64,000 nucleotides of DNA from contig NZ_JAJONF010000006.1 of the NCBI RefSeq assembly GCF_021462265.1, forward strand, positions 124,001 to 188,000, written 5' to 3'. Every line of letters begins with the position of its first letter. The stretch's first letter is position 1. The translations under genes and the position numbers were made by a program. Below, one piece after another: positions 48,541 to 56,380 of this stretch. The stretch is from Streptomyces shenzhenensis. GTDB taxonomy: Bacteria > Actinomycetota > Actinomycetes > Streptomycetales > Streptomycetaceae. The notes under the pieces were generated by a model. That model had not been told where the DNA came from, searched no databases, and worked only from the letters and a program-made list of their open reading frames with translations.

Positions 48541-48982
48541 ATGACCGGAACCGCACGACTTGAGCCGCCGGAGCTTCCCGACCCGTCCGACGACGAACTG
48601 CCGCGCCCGGCCGGCCGGTTGCTTCGCACCCTCGCCGACCTGGACGTGGCCGGGATGCGGTCGGCCCTCTCCGCCGGCCCCGCCACCGGGTTCGAAGAGC
48701 GAGGACCCGGTCGCCACCGGAGCGCTCGCCGCCACAGCCGCCCGTACCGTCCTGCGCCAGGCGCTCCTTCTCACCGGCAGCCGGCTCAGGAACCGCCCCC
48801 TGCGCGGCATCCGCGTCGAACTCGACGACCCCGGCATCGAGTTGCACCACGCCACGGCCGCCCCGCAGGAACGGCTCATCGACGCGGTCCTCGCGGACAC
48901 CGGACGGCCGGACGAGCCCGCTCCCGAACCGCAGCCACAGCCACAGCCACAGCCACAGCCACAGGACCCGAACACCGCATGA
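48541..48982 (+). pseudogene. effector-associated (EACC1-like) protein gene with a frameshift
   Basis: ATG 48541 opens MTGTARLEPPELPDPSDDEL ... LLRTLADLDVAGMRSALSAG, then the sense continues in another frame as GSKSEDPVATGALAATAART and RGIRVELDDPGIELHH to TGA 48982. Dropping one G of GGG at 48688-48690 joins them into about 146 residues. The pattern (acidic start, GxKxxDPVxxGAL core, beta strands, QERLIDAVLA helix) is like the constant component EACC1 that precedes caspase or trypsin-like effectors in actinobacterial conflict systems. The tail is a (Pro-Gln)n repeat. ATGA overlap with the next reading frame fits that pairing. The family match is by eye only. Confidence 0.5.
48932..48964 (+). 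repeat. hexanucleotide tandem repeat (CAGCCA)n
   Basis: About five and a half perfect copies encode Gln-Pro repeats at the end of the frameshifted gene. The length is likely to vary between strains by slippage without changing frame. Confidence 0.8.
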
Positions 48983-49110
48983 CCACACCGGGTTCGCCGA
49001 GGGCCATCGTGGCGCCCTGCTGATCGGCTCGGGAACCTACGGCCCTCCCGAACTCCTCGCCCTCCGCTCCCCGGCGGCGGACTGGCGCGACCGGCCGAGT
49101 GCCGCGCGAC
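48979..49110 (+). pseudogene. remnant of a caspase-like gene (N-terminal piece)
   Basis: ATG 48979 overlaps the previous stop as ATGA but runs to a stop after 14 codons. One frame over (from 48987) the sequence reads TGFAEGHRGALLIGSGTYGP and then PELLALRSPAADWRD, the start of a caspase (C14) domain: HRALLIG, G-x-Y and the LxSPxxD motif are all there. The His/Cys catalytic parts do not follow. The frame then becomes repetitive His/Arg-rich sequence, with one further protein-like scrap near 49200-49260 (AEGVPYATDSKVARHAL). It looks like a truncated and frame-damaged gene, partner of the broken EACC1-like gene. Confidence 0.5.
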
Positions 49111-49281
49111 ACGGCCACGTCCGGCACGTCCGGCACGGCCGACACCGCCCACCGCCGCGCCCGAGGCTCAGCCCCGGTCCCGGGAGGAGTCCGGTGATCG
49201 CCGAGGGCGTGCCGTACGCGACGGACAGCAAGGTCGCCCGGCACGCACTGCCCGCGAGGCTCACTCCCGGACGGACCGCTC

Positions 49282-49902
49282 CTAGTGGGACCGGCCGCCG
49301 CCCCTGCCGTGCCCCAGGCCGCGTCCCCCGCCCACGGGAGCCGGGGTCGTGGTGGCGGTCGGTGACGGTGCCGTGCTCGTCCCGCGGGTCGCGGTCGCGG
49401 TCGGCGAAGCGCCGGCGGCGGAGCCCGCCGACGCGGTGGACCGGGCCGACGGCGGCGTCGTGGCGGATGCGGCCGACGTCGGCGAGAAGGCGACGGCCGC
49501 GGTGCGCGGGCTCTGCTCGGGTGCCGCCGCGGCCGACGACTCGCCGGCCGTGCGCTTCGTGAGGTCCTGCCCGCCCGGTGGGCCGTCGCTCGACGAGGAG
49601 GAAGACGAGAAGGGCAGACCGGCGATCAGCGCGAGCGCGGACGCGGCGCCCACCGCCCCCACCGCGGCCACCACGTACTTTCCGCGCCGGCCGCGGGCAC
49701 CGCGGGCAGCGCGCCGCCGGTCCGCCCGGCCCGGCCCCGGCGCCGCGGGGGCGATCTGGGGAAGTTCGCGCGTCTCGTCGTACGCGTTGAGCCAGCCGTG
49801 CGCGGCCGCCGGGTCCGGGTACGCCTCGTAGGCGGGGGCCGGTTCACCCTCAGGTCGGTAGACGCTCGGCGCCGCGGCCTCGTCCTCTTCTCGTCTCGGC
49901 AT
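49282..49902 (-). CDS. hypothetical single-span membrane protein with Ser/Thr/Ala-rich exterior
   Basis: A 206-residue protein. An acidic cytoplasmic start (MPRREEDEAAAPSVYRPEGE, then AHGWLNAYDETRELPQI) and a basic stop (RRRAARGARGRRGK) precede one membrane helix (YVVAAVGAVGAASALALIAG). The exterior is almost entirely low-complexity Ser, Ala, Thr and Pro (SSSSSSSSDGPPGG, ASPTATATRGTSTAPSPTAT). It ends in a Gly/His/Arg tail GGGRGLGHGRGGGRSH that could bind metal. No family is recognised. Downstream of it on the minus strand lie the broken caspase-like remnants, read in the opposite direction. Confidence 0.7.
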   Translation of the reverse strand: MPRREEDEAAAPSVYRPEGEPAPAYEAYPDPAAAHGWLNAYDETRELPQIAPAAPGPGRADRRRAARGARGRRGKYVVAAVGAVGAASALALIAGLPFSSSSSSSDGPPGGQDLTKRTAGESSAAAAPEQSPRTAAVAFSPTSAASATTPPSARSTASAGSAAGASPTATATRGTSTAPSPTATTTPAPVGGGRGLGHGRGGGRSH

Positions 49903-50061
49903 GGACGCGGATTGTATGAAGAGAAGAGGCCTTTGAGACAGCTACCGGCGATAACAGGCTAAATCGACGGACCTCGCCCCGGTCCCGTTTGTCCCCCACA
50001 CGTGTCTCACGTGGTGGAAAACACGAGCCGACGGGCGTTACCGCACCGTAAGCTCACCGGC

Positions 50062-51273
50062 ATGCAGGTGATCCAGTCGACCAAGCTCGCCAACGTCTGT
50101 TACGAGATCCGGGGTCCGGTTCTCGAGGAGGCGATGCGGCTTGAGGCGGCGGGGCACCGCATCCTCAAGCTCAACACCGGAAACCCGGCCGCCTTCGGCT
50201 TCGAGTGCCCGCCGGAGATCCTGGAGGACATCCTCCGCAACGTCTCCACGGCGCACGGCTACGGCGACGCCAAGGGTCTGCTGGCCGCCCGGCGCGCGGT
50301 CGTCATGCACAACCAGACGATCGGCATCGAGACCGACGTCGAGCACGTCTTCATCGGCAACGGCGCCTCCGAGCTGATCGTGATGGCGATGCAGGGGCTC
50401 CTGGACGACGGGGACGAGGTGCTCGTACCGGCCCCGGACTACCCCCTGTGGACGGCCGCGGTCTCGCTCGCCGGCGGTACGGCCGTGCACTACCGCTGCG
50501 ACGAGCAGTCGGACTGGATGCCCGACCTCGCCGACATCGAGCGCAAGGTCTCCGACCGCACCAAGGCGATCGTCATCATCAACCCGAACAACCCGACGGG
50601 CGCGGTGTACGACGAGGCGATGCTGCGCGGGCTGACCGACGTCGCCCGCCGCCACAACCTGCTCGTCTGCTCGGACGAGATCTACGACAAGATCCTCTAC
50701 GACGGCGCCACGCACACGCCGACCGCCGCCGTCGCCCCGGACCTGCTGACGCTCACCTTCAACGGCATGTCGAAGGCGTACCGGGTGGCCGGCTACCGGG
50801 TCGGCTGGATGTCCATCTCCGGGCCCCGGGCGCACGCCGACTCCTACATCGAGGGCCTGACGGTCCTCGCGAACATGCGGCTGTGCGCGAACATGCCCGG
50901 TCAGCACGGCGTGGTGGCCGCGCTCAGCGGGCGCCAGACGATCAACGACCTCGTCCTGCCGGGCGGGCGGCTCAAGGAGCAGATGGACCTCGCCCACGAC
51001 CTGCTCACCCAGATCCCGGGCGTGAGCTGCGTCCGCCCCAAGGGCGCGCTGTACCTCTTCCCGCGGCTCGACCCCCAGGTCTTCAAGATCAAGGACGACC
51101 GGCAGATGGTCCTGGACCTGCTGCGACGGGAGAAGATCATGATCGTGCAGGGCAGCGGCTTCAACTGGCCGGAGCCGGACCACTTCCGGGTGGTGACCCT
51201 GCCGACGGTCGGGGACCTGCGGGACGCGATCACCCGGATCGGGCGCTTCCTGGACGGGTACGGCCAACCGTAG
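50062..51273 (+). CDS. pyridoxal phosphate-dependent aminotransferase (AlaA-like, fold I)
   Basis: A 403-residue class I/II aminotransferase. It opens MQVIQSTKLANVCYEIRGPV, close to glutamate-pyruvate aminotransferase AlaA. Cofactor-binding marks are HGYGDAKGLLAARRA, IGNGASELIVMAMQ, the Asn/Pro stretch IVIINPNNPTGAVYDEAML, the Asp/Tyr pair VCSDEIYDKILYD, and the Schiff-base Lys in FNGMSKAYRVAGYRVGW. The substrate-carboxylate Arg is in PDHFRVVTLPTV. TAAGCT (50049-50054) ends seven bases before ATG 50062, so the message is probably leaderless. It likely makes alanine from pyruvate with glutamate. Confidence 0.95.
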   Translation: MQVIQSTKLANVCYEIRGPVLEEAMRLEAAGHRILKLNTGNPAAFGFECPPEILEDILRNVSTAHGYGDAKGLLAARRAVVMHNQTIGIETDVEHVFIGNGASELIVMAMQGLLDDGDEVLVPAPDYPLWTAAVSLAGGTAVHYRCDEQSDWMPDLADIERKVSDRTKAIVIINPNNPTGAVYDEAMLRGLTDVARRHNLLVCSDEIYDKILYDGATHTPTAAVAPDLLTLTFNGMSKAYRVAGYRVGWMSISGPRAHADSYIEGLTVLANMRLCANMPGQHGVVAALSGRQTINDLVLPGGRLKEQMDLAHDLLTQIPGVSCVRPKGALYLFPRLDPQVFKIKDDRQMVLDLLRREKIMIVQGSGFNWPEPDHFRVVTLPTVGDLRDAITRIGRFLDGYGQP

Positions 51274-51304
51274 GCGACGGCCGGACCACCGCCCGCGACC
51301 TGGG

Positions 51305-51333
51305 TCAACTTTAGACGAAATCTAAGCTAGGAT
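51305..51333 (+). promoter_or_regulatory. promoter with a palindrome between -35 and -10
   Basis: TCAACT (51305-51310) and TAGGAT (51328-51333) are 17 bases apart. TTAGACG-A-AATCTAA (51311-51325) fills the spacer as an imperfect 7-1-7 inverted repeat, a shape seen at Fur/PerR-type operators. GGAGG at 51353-51357 is the ribosome site of the next gene. Confidence 0.55.
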
Positions 51334-51366
51334 GGCTTCCTGTCAGAACACTGGAGGCCATCTCCC

Positions 51367-51777
51367 ATGTACGAACCGATCCGCACCAAGTCGGTGCACA
51401 GCACGATGGCCGACGCGCCTTCCGACTTCCCGCACCGGACACGCGAGGAGGAGCTGGACATCCAGCTCGCCGGGCATCTCGCGGCGCTGCTCGCCGTCAC
51501 CGACGAGTTGCGCGCGCTCACGCCGTCCACCGACCTCGACGCCGCCGCGACCCGGCTGGCCGAGCAGGTGGCCCGGCTGCGGGGCGGACACACGCCGGTC
51601 CGCGCGTCGCTGACGGCGGTCCAGGAGCCGGCCGCGCTCCATGAGCGTGCGCACGCGCTCGCCGGCCGCGCCCTGGTGGTCGCGGCGTCCCGCGCGGACA
51701 CCGCGGCGGCGATCCTCGCGGCGGAGCGCATGGACGCTCACGCGGCGGCCCGGCAACTGAGCGGCGCCGCCCACTGA
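51367..51777 (+). CDS. conserved hypothetical helical protein
   Basis: A 136-residue, mostly helical cytoplasmic protein. It starts MYEPIRTKSVHSTMADAPSD and has heptad-like Leu/Ala helices (LDIQLAGHLAALLAVTDELR; ARLAEQVARLRGGHTPVRAS; HERAHALAGRALVVAASRAD). No motif for catalysis or DNA binding is seen. It is a small streptomycete-type protein without known function. A spacer palindrome in its promoter suggests regulation by stress or metal, and a perfect hairpin follows the stop. Confidence 0.75.
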   Translation: MYEPIRTKSVHSTMADAPSDFPHRTREEELDIQLAGHLAALLAVTDELRALTPSTDLDAAATRLAEQVARLRGGHTPVRASLTAVQEPAALHERAHALAGRALVVAASRADTAAAILAAERMDAHAAARQLSGAAH

Positions 51778-51801
51778 CCCCTTCCGGGGTTCCCGAACGG
51801 C

Positions 51802-51839
51802 CCCGGTCCGCGCGCTCCCGCAGCGACGCGCGGACCGGG
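51802..51839 (+). terminator. perfect 13-base hairpin after the 51367-51777 gene
   Basis: CCCGGTCCGCGCG (51802-51814) pairs with CGCGCGGACCGGG (51827-51839). It lies 25 bases past the stop codon. The rest of the gap 51778-52070 shows no gene. Confidence 0.75.
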
Positions 51840-52070
51840 CGCCACGACCGCACGACGGCGCCGCCTCCCCGGCGTCCCGCCGCCGCTTGCCTCGGACGCG
51901 GGCATTCGGGTGGTCTGCCCACGCCAACCGCCTGCCGAACAACGACGGCACCCGCTGTCACTCGTAGCGTCTACGGAAGTGACGGTGGTTCGGCTCCGGC
52001 CCCGTCGGCACGTCCACGGTCTTCTCGGCGCCGGCCTCCCCAGAGCGTTCCAGCGAACAGGGAGCAGCAG

Positions 52071-53345
52071 ATGACGTCGACCGAGACCCCGAGGTTCTCC
52101 GTCTTCACCCCCAGCCACCAGGCCCGTTTCCTCGACGGGTGCCTCGCGACCCTGCAGGCGCAGACCTGTCCGGACTGGGAGTGGATCGTCCTGCTCAACA
52201 ACGGCGCCCGGTGGCGACCGGAGCGCCCGGACGACCGGGTCCGGGTGGTGATCGCCGACGACGCCGTGGGGGTCGGAGCGGCCAAACGCCGGGCCTGTGA
52301 ACTGGCCCGCGGTGAGATCCTCGTCGAACTCGACCACGACGACCTGCTGGCGAAAGCGTGCCTGGCCGAACTCGGCACGGCGTTCGACGAGCATCCCGAG
52401 GCCGTCCTGGTCTACAGCAACACCGCGCAGATCACCGAGGACGGGAAGCGGGACGACAGCCGCTTCAACGAGGCGCACGGCTGGCACTACGAGGACGTGC
52501 GGGTCGACGGCCTTGAACTGCTCCAGGTCAGGTCCATGGCCCCGACCCCGCACAACGTCTCGTACATCTGGTACGCGCCGAACCACGTCAGGGCCTTCCG
52601 CAAGGACGCCTACGACCGGGCCGGGGGGTACGACGCCACCCGTACCGTGCTGGACGACCAGGACCTGATGTGCCGTCTGTTCCACGTCGGCGACTTCCAC
52701 CACATCCCCCGCTGCCTCTACCTCCAGCGGATGCACCCCGCGAACACCCAGCGCGATCCGGAGATCAACGCGCACATCCAGCGCGAGACCGTCGCCCTGT
52801 ACGACAAGTACATCGAGGCCAACGCCCTGGCCTGGACCTACCGCAGGGGGCTGATCGCCCTGGACCTCGGCGCGGCCCGCCGCAAGCCGCCCGGCTACGT
52901 GGGCGTGGACAAGCAGCCGGGCGAGGGGGTCGACATCGTGGCGACCCTCCCGGACCGGCTGGACCTGCCCGACGACTCCGTCGGCCTGGTGCGCGCGGTG
53001 AACTTCCTGGAGCACGTGCCCGCGAAGGTGCCGCTGATCAACGAGCTGTACCGGCTGCTGGCACCCGGCGGCATGCTCCTCACCACGACTCCCAGCACCG
53101 ACGGCCGCGGCGCGCACCAGGACCCGAGTCACGTCGCGTACTACAACGAGAACTCGTTCTGGTACTACACCGACGACCAGTACCGCACGTTCGTGCCCGA
53201 CCTCGAGGCGAGGTTCCAGAGTTCGCGGCTGGTCACCGTCTTCCCGTCCGAGTGGCACAGCGAGAAGAACATCTCCTACGTGATCGCCAACCTCATCGCG
53301 GCGAAGGAGGGCGCGGCGCGCTGCGGCGGCCCGCTGCTGGTCTAG
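52071..53345 (+). CDS. fusion of GT2 glycosyltransferase and SAM methyltransferase domains
   Basis: A 424-residue two-domain enzyme. The GT-A domain (about 8-220) has FSVFTPSHQARFLDGCLATL, DWEWIVLLNNGA, and the metal/nucleotide-sugar motif EILVELDHDDLLAKACLAEL, then DDQDLMCRLFHVGDFHHIPR. The second part (about 260-410) is a degenerate class I methyltransferase: VGVDKQPGEGVDIVATLPDR, LDLPDDSVGLVRAVNFLEHV and LYRLLAPGGMLLTTTPSTDG. The glycine-rich SAM loop is shortened to GVD. ATG 52071 has GGAG before it. The acceptor is unknown; the next gene, convergent, is a collagen-like secreted protein. Confidence 0.87.
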   Translation: MTSTETPRFSVFTPSHQARFLDGCLATLQAQTCPDWEWIVLLNNGARWRPERPDDRVRVVIADDAVGVGAAKRRACELARGEILVELDHDDLLAKACLAELGTAFDEHPEAVLVYSNTAQITEDGKRDDSRFNEAHGWHYEDVRVDGLELLQVRSMAPTPHNVSYIWYAPNHVRAFRKDAYDRAGGYDATRTVLDDQDLMCRLFHVGDFHHIPRCLYLQRMHPANTQRDPEINAHIQRETVALYDKYIEANALAWTYRRGLIALDLGAARRKPPGYVGVDKQPGEGVDIVATLPDRLDLPDDSVGLVRAVNFLEHVPAKVPLINELYRLLAPGGMLLTTTPSTDGRGAHQDPSHVAYYNENSFWYYTDDQYRTFVPDLEARFQSSRLVTVFPSEWHSEKNISYVIANLIAAKEGAARCGGPLLV

Positions 53346-53370
53346 CGCCGCCGCCACGCGCCCCCACCGC

Positions 53371-53407
53371 GGAGGGCGCCCCGGGGCGATGCCTCGGGGC
53401 GCCCTCC
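53371..53407. terminator. perfect 13-base hairpin between convergent genes
   Basis: GGAGGGCGCCCCG (53371-53383) pairs with CGGGGCGCCCTCC (53395-53407). It separates the GT2-methyltransferase gene and the collagen-like gene. Confidence 0.8.
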
Positions 53408-53416
53408 CTGCTGGGG

Positions 53417-54247
53417 TTACGCCACGTTGGCGCAGACGACGAAGGCCGTGATCGTCTGACCGGCGGTGGACGTGGCGGTCCACGCAGTGGGCGGTGTACC
53501 GGCCGCGGGGAAGTTCTCGGCCGCGGCTCCGCTGGCGGCGACGAGGTATCCGCCACCGGTGGCGAAGTCCCCGGTGTCACACGTCGCGGTCGCCGTGCCG
53601 GCAGCGGTGCTGGTCCTGACGTAAGTAGCACTCACGGAACCCTGGGGGCCCTGGGGGCCCGTCGCACCCTGAGCACCCGTCGCGCCCTGCGGGCCCTGGG
53701 GACCCGTCGCACCCTGCGCACCCGTCGCACCCTGCGCACCCGTCGCGCCCTGCGGGCCCTGGGGGCCCGTCGCACCCTGAGCACCCGTCGCACCCTGCGG
53801 TCCCCTCGCACCTTGGGCACCCTGCGCGCCCTGCGCGCCCTGCGCACCTTGGGCGCCCTGAGCGCCCTGAGCGCCCTGAGCGCCCTGAGCGCCCTGAGCG
53901 CCCTGAGCGCCCTGAGCGCCCTGAGCACCTTGGGCACCTTGCGGGCCCTGGGGACCCTGCGGACCCTGATGGCCCTGCGGACCCGTGTGGCCCTGGGGGC
54001 CCATAGGACCAGGGCCCTCCACCGGCGCCGTGCCTTCGCGGCTGGCCCTGCGGACCGCGTCCGCGATGGCCGCCTGGGACACGTCGTGCGTGCCCAGCTG
54101 CTTCAGGACGACGCCGGCATCGGGCCTGTGCGACGCGTCAGCGACCGCCATGGCGCTCGGGGCGACGCCGAGTACCACCGCGGCTGCGCCGGCCGACACC
54201 AGAGTGGCGGACTTCAGGCGCGCTGTTCGACTCGTTCTACGGCTCAA
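53417..54247 (-). CDS. secreted collagen-like protein (Gly-X-Gln repeats)
   Basis: About 276 residues. A signal peptide ([20 protein letters not shown] ... PSAMA-VAD) and a short helical region ([20 protein letters not shown]) precede about 40 Gly-X-Y triplets from [14 protein letters not shown] onward. The triplets are mainly GAQ and GPQ, with GAT and one GAR. The C-terminal domain ([20 protein letters not shown] ... [11 protein letters not shown]) has two cysteines and may trim or bind, as in other bacterial collagens. The start chosen is TTG 54247, eight bases after GGGAGAA; ATG 54325 is in frame upstream and would bury the signal sequence. Triple-helix formation is expected from the repeat; role probably surface or spore coat. 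Confidence 0.82.
   Translation of the reverse strand: MSRRTSRTARLKSATLVSAGAAAVVLGVAPSAMAVADASHRPDAGVVLKQLGTHDVSQAAIADAVRRASREGTAPVEGPGPMGPQGHTGPQGHQGPQGPQGPQGAQGAQGAQGAQGAQGAQGAQGAQGAQGAQGAQGAQGAQGAQGARGPQGATGAQGATGPQGPQGATGAQGATGAQGATGPQGPQGATGAQGATGPQGPQGSVSATYVRTSTAAGTATATCDTGDFATGGGYLVAASGAAAENFPAAGTPPTAWTATSTAGQTITAFVVCANVA
53855..53926 (-). repeat. eight perfect 9-base tandem repeats coding Gly-Ala-Gln
   Basis: The plus-strand unit is GCCCTGAGC, eight exact copies, which read GGCGCTCAG on the coding strand. They sit inside a longer, less perfect 9-base periodicity (53640-54010). Identity at the wobble bases points to recent expansion. Confidence 0.9.
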
Positions 54248-54981
54248 GGTAATTCTCCCGACCGATTGGGAGAGGACATGGGCAGCGGGCGCACACTCCG
54301 TGCGTTCGAATCGATCGCTTGCCATATCCCCTCGACAGATGAAGCCAGCGCCAACTCTTACGAAAGAATGATTAACGGTCGACTCGGGCCCTTTCGAGAG
54401 TCACCCGGCTGACGGAATCTCCGCCGTTTTTTAGGCCTTTACGGTTATCCCTGTCACCCGTTTCGCCGTCCCTCTGATGAATCGACGGCTTCCTCCCCGG
54501 AGAGAAACGGGCCGAGGCCGTCAGGCCTGGTGATGACCGAGTGCAGCTCCGGCAGACAGCGGCCGCACCCGCTCGCGAGCAGCGGCTGAGCCAGTCCCCC
54601 AGGCGGTCGTCGTCGATCAGGCCGGCCCACCGGACCGCCTCCCCGGCGCAGCCGCCCCCCGGTCGAGCCGGATGACGCGCCCCGCGCATCGCCGCCGAGG
54701 GCCAGTCGAGTGCCCAGGCCGCTTTCGCGGAAGTCACGAAGTCGCCCGGAATCAGCTCGTGAACGTGCGCAATTTCCCTGCGGGCGCTCCTGCGCCGCGT
54801 ATTCCAGCCGCAGCCCGACGCGGACACCGGCCGCAACCAAGCCGCGGCGCGCGCTCGCCGTTCGCGCCCGCGTCGGGCCGGGTCGGTCTCGTCAGCCGGT
54901 CGATGCCGTACCCGGAGCGCGCGAACCGGGGCGGGCCGGCGTCGCCCCCTTCGACACCCACCCGCCGATACCCACCCGTCC
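54248..54981. other. gap with no confident gene
   Basis: The part next to the collagen-like gene (54300-54420) is relatively AT-rich and probably holds its promoter. On the minus strand two overlapping frames (54372-54836 and 54454-54840) have protein-like pieces, for example HELIPGDFVTSAKAAWALDW in one and CGRCLPELHSVITRPDGLGP in the other. They could be halves of one frameshifted gene, but neither has a clear start or family. Confidence 0.4.
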
Positions 54982-55161
54982 TCAGAACCAGAAGATGGCC
55001 AGAAGAACCAGGATCACCACCGCCGCCACGAGCCACCAGATCCACACATGCCGATGCCCGGTTGCCGGCCTGTCCTCAGGGCCGCCGCCGCATGGGCGGT
55101 CCTCCGCCGGGCTCGGGTTCTCCGGTCGGTCCCGGCCGTAGATGTCGTCGCCTTGCGCCAT
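54982..55161 (-). CDS. small single-span membrane protein (59 residues)
   Basis: ATG 55161 is preceded by AGGAGTGAGGGC, a strong ribosome site. The product opens MAQGDDIYGRDRPENPSPAE, has a Pro/Gly/Asp-rich middle and ends in one hydrophobic helix, HVWIWWLVAAVVILVLLAIF, then WF and a stop at 54982-54984. The inverted topology (soluble N-terminus, C-terminal anchor) is common in small streptomycete membrane proteins of unknown role (DUF6480-like in appearance). Divergent from the TelA operon, with about 130 bases between the starts. Confidence 0.75.
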   Translation of the reverse strand: MAQGDDIYGRDRPENPSPAEDRPCGGGPEDRPATGHRHVWIWWLVAAVVILVLLAIFWF

Positions 55162-55291
55162 GCCCTCACTCCTGTCAGGACCACACCACGCACGGAATGT
55201 CCGGTTCCGGTTGCATACCGGGATCGCCCGGTCACCACCCGTTCACCCGATCGGCGCAGGAACGTCCCCTTCCGCGAGCACGCTCCTCCGC

Positions 55292-56368
55292 GTGAGACGT
55301 ATCGCGGGAATCCTCCTCGCAGTGCTGCTGATCGGTGGCGTGGTGGCTGCCGTCGTCGCAGGCCGGCAGGGGGATGACAAAGGCACGGCAACGAAGACCG
55401 TGCGTGGTGTGATCGGTTCGGAGAAGTCGGACTTCTTCGCCGATCCCGATGTGGTGAAGGCCCTCGCCGCCAAGGGCTACACCGTGAAGACGGAGGCGTC
55501 CGGATCCTGGGCCATGGAGGATCTGGACCTGAAGGGCTACGACTTCGCCTTTCCGTCCAGTTCGGCGCCCGCCGACACGCTGGCCGGGAAGTACCACGCC
55601 CGCCAGCCCCTCCCTCGCCCCTTCTACTCGCCCCTCGTCGTCGTGGCCCACCGCAGCGCGGCCGAGGTGCTGGCGGCGAACGGCCTCGCCGTGCTCGACG
55701 GCGGGGGCAAGGGCATCCTGAAGATGGGCGCCTACCTCGACGCGGCCGAGCACGACCGGACCTGGCAGCAGCTCAAGGGGGCCAAGGCGCACGGGGAGTT
55801 GACCGGGACGCTGTTCATCACCAGCACCGACCCGGAGACCTCCAACTCCGGCGCTCTCTACCTCGCCGCCGCCTCCTACGTCGCCAACGGCGGCCGGGTG
55901 GTGGCCAGTGGCGCCGACGTCGCGAGGACCACGCCGCTGCTGCGCAAGCTGGTCAGCGTGCAGGGGGCCCAACAGCCGAGCAGCGACGCGGTGTTCCGGG
56001 ACTTCATCAGCGGCGCCGGCAACCCGCTGGTGTGCCTGTACGAGTCGCAGGTCGTGTCGCTGCTCGCGGAACAGCACAGCGCCGACGACCTCGTCGTCCT
56101 CTACCCGGACACCACGGTCAACAGCGACCACACCGTCGTGCCGCTCGACGACGCCGGCCGCGCGCTCGGCGAACTCCTCAGCACCGACCCGGCCCTGCGC
56201 AAGCTCGCCGTCAGGCACGGCTTCCGGCCCCAGGGCGACTCCGCCGAGTTCGTCCAGGCCACCGCGGACCGCGCAGCCCACCTCAACCAGACACTGACCG
56301 GCGTCCGGCAGGCGCCCGTGCCCACCTCCGCGGTGCTGCACGAGATGGCCCGCCGGGCGCGCGGCTGA
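55292..56368 (+). CDS. membrane-anchored solute-binding-like protein, first gene of the TelA operon
   Basis: A 358-residue protein. GTG 55292 opens VRRIAGILLAVLLIGGVVAA, a single N-terminal anchor without lipobox Cys. The exterior resembles a type 2 periplasmic binding fold: TVRGVIGSEKSDFFADPDVV, VKALAAKGYTVKTEASGSWA, then DLKGYDFAFPSSSAPADTLA and FITSTDPETSNSGALYLAAA. No Shine-Dalgarno is obvious before the start. It is 12 bases ahead of the TelA gene. Its fold relative, fused to a vWA domain, is the third gene of the operon. Ligand unknown. Confidence 0.8.
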   Translation: MRRIAGILLAVLLIGGVVAAVVAGRQGDDKGTATKTVRGVIGSEKSDFFADPDVVKALAAKGYTVKTEASGSWAMEDLDLKGYDFAFPSSSAPADTLAGKYHARQPLPRPFYSPLVVVAHRSAAEVLAANGLAVLDGGGKGILKMGAYLDAAEHDRTWQQLKGAKAHGELTGTLFITSTDPETSNSGALYLAAASYVANGGRVVASGADVARTTPLLRKLVSVQGAQQPSSDAVFRDFISGAGNPLVCLYESQVVSLLAEQHSADDLVVLYPDTTVNSDHTVVPLDDAGRALGELLSTDPALRKLAVRHGFRPQGDSAEFVQATADRAAHLNQTLTGVRQAPVPTSAVLHEMARRARG

Positions 56369-56380
56369 ACGGGGGACCCT

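Noticed and set aside
53640..54010. Possible CRISPR-like array
   Set aside because: The repeat unit is 9 bases, contiguous and in frame with a collagen-like protein; there are no spacers.
52670..54412. Plus-strand frame with Ala-Leu-Ser repeats opposite the collagen-like gene
   Set aside because: The repeat is the complement of Gly-X-Gln codons; it begins inside the GT2 gene in another frame and has no start signal.
54372..54840. Two overlapping minus-strand frames as protein genes
   Set aside because: Neither has a ribosome site or a recognisable family; kept only as a note under the gap entry.
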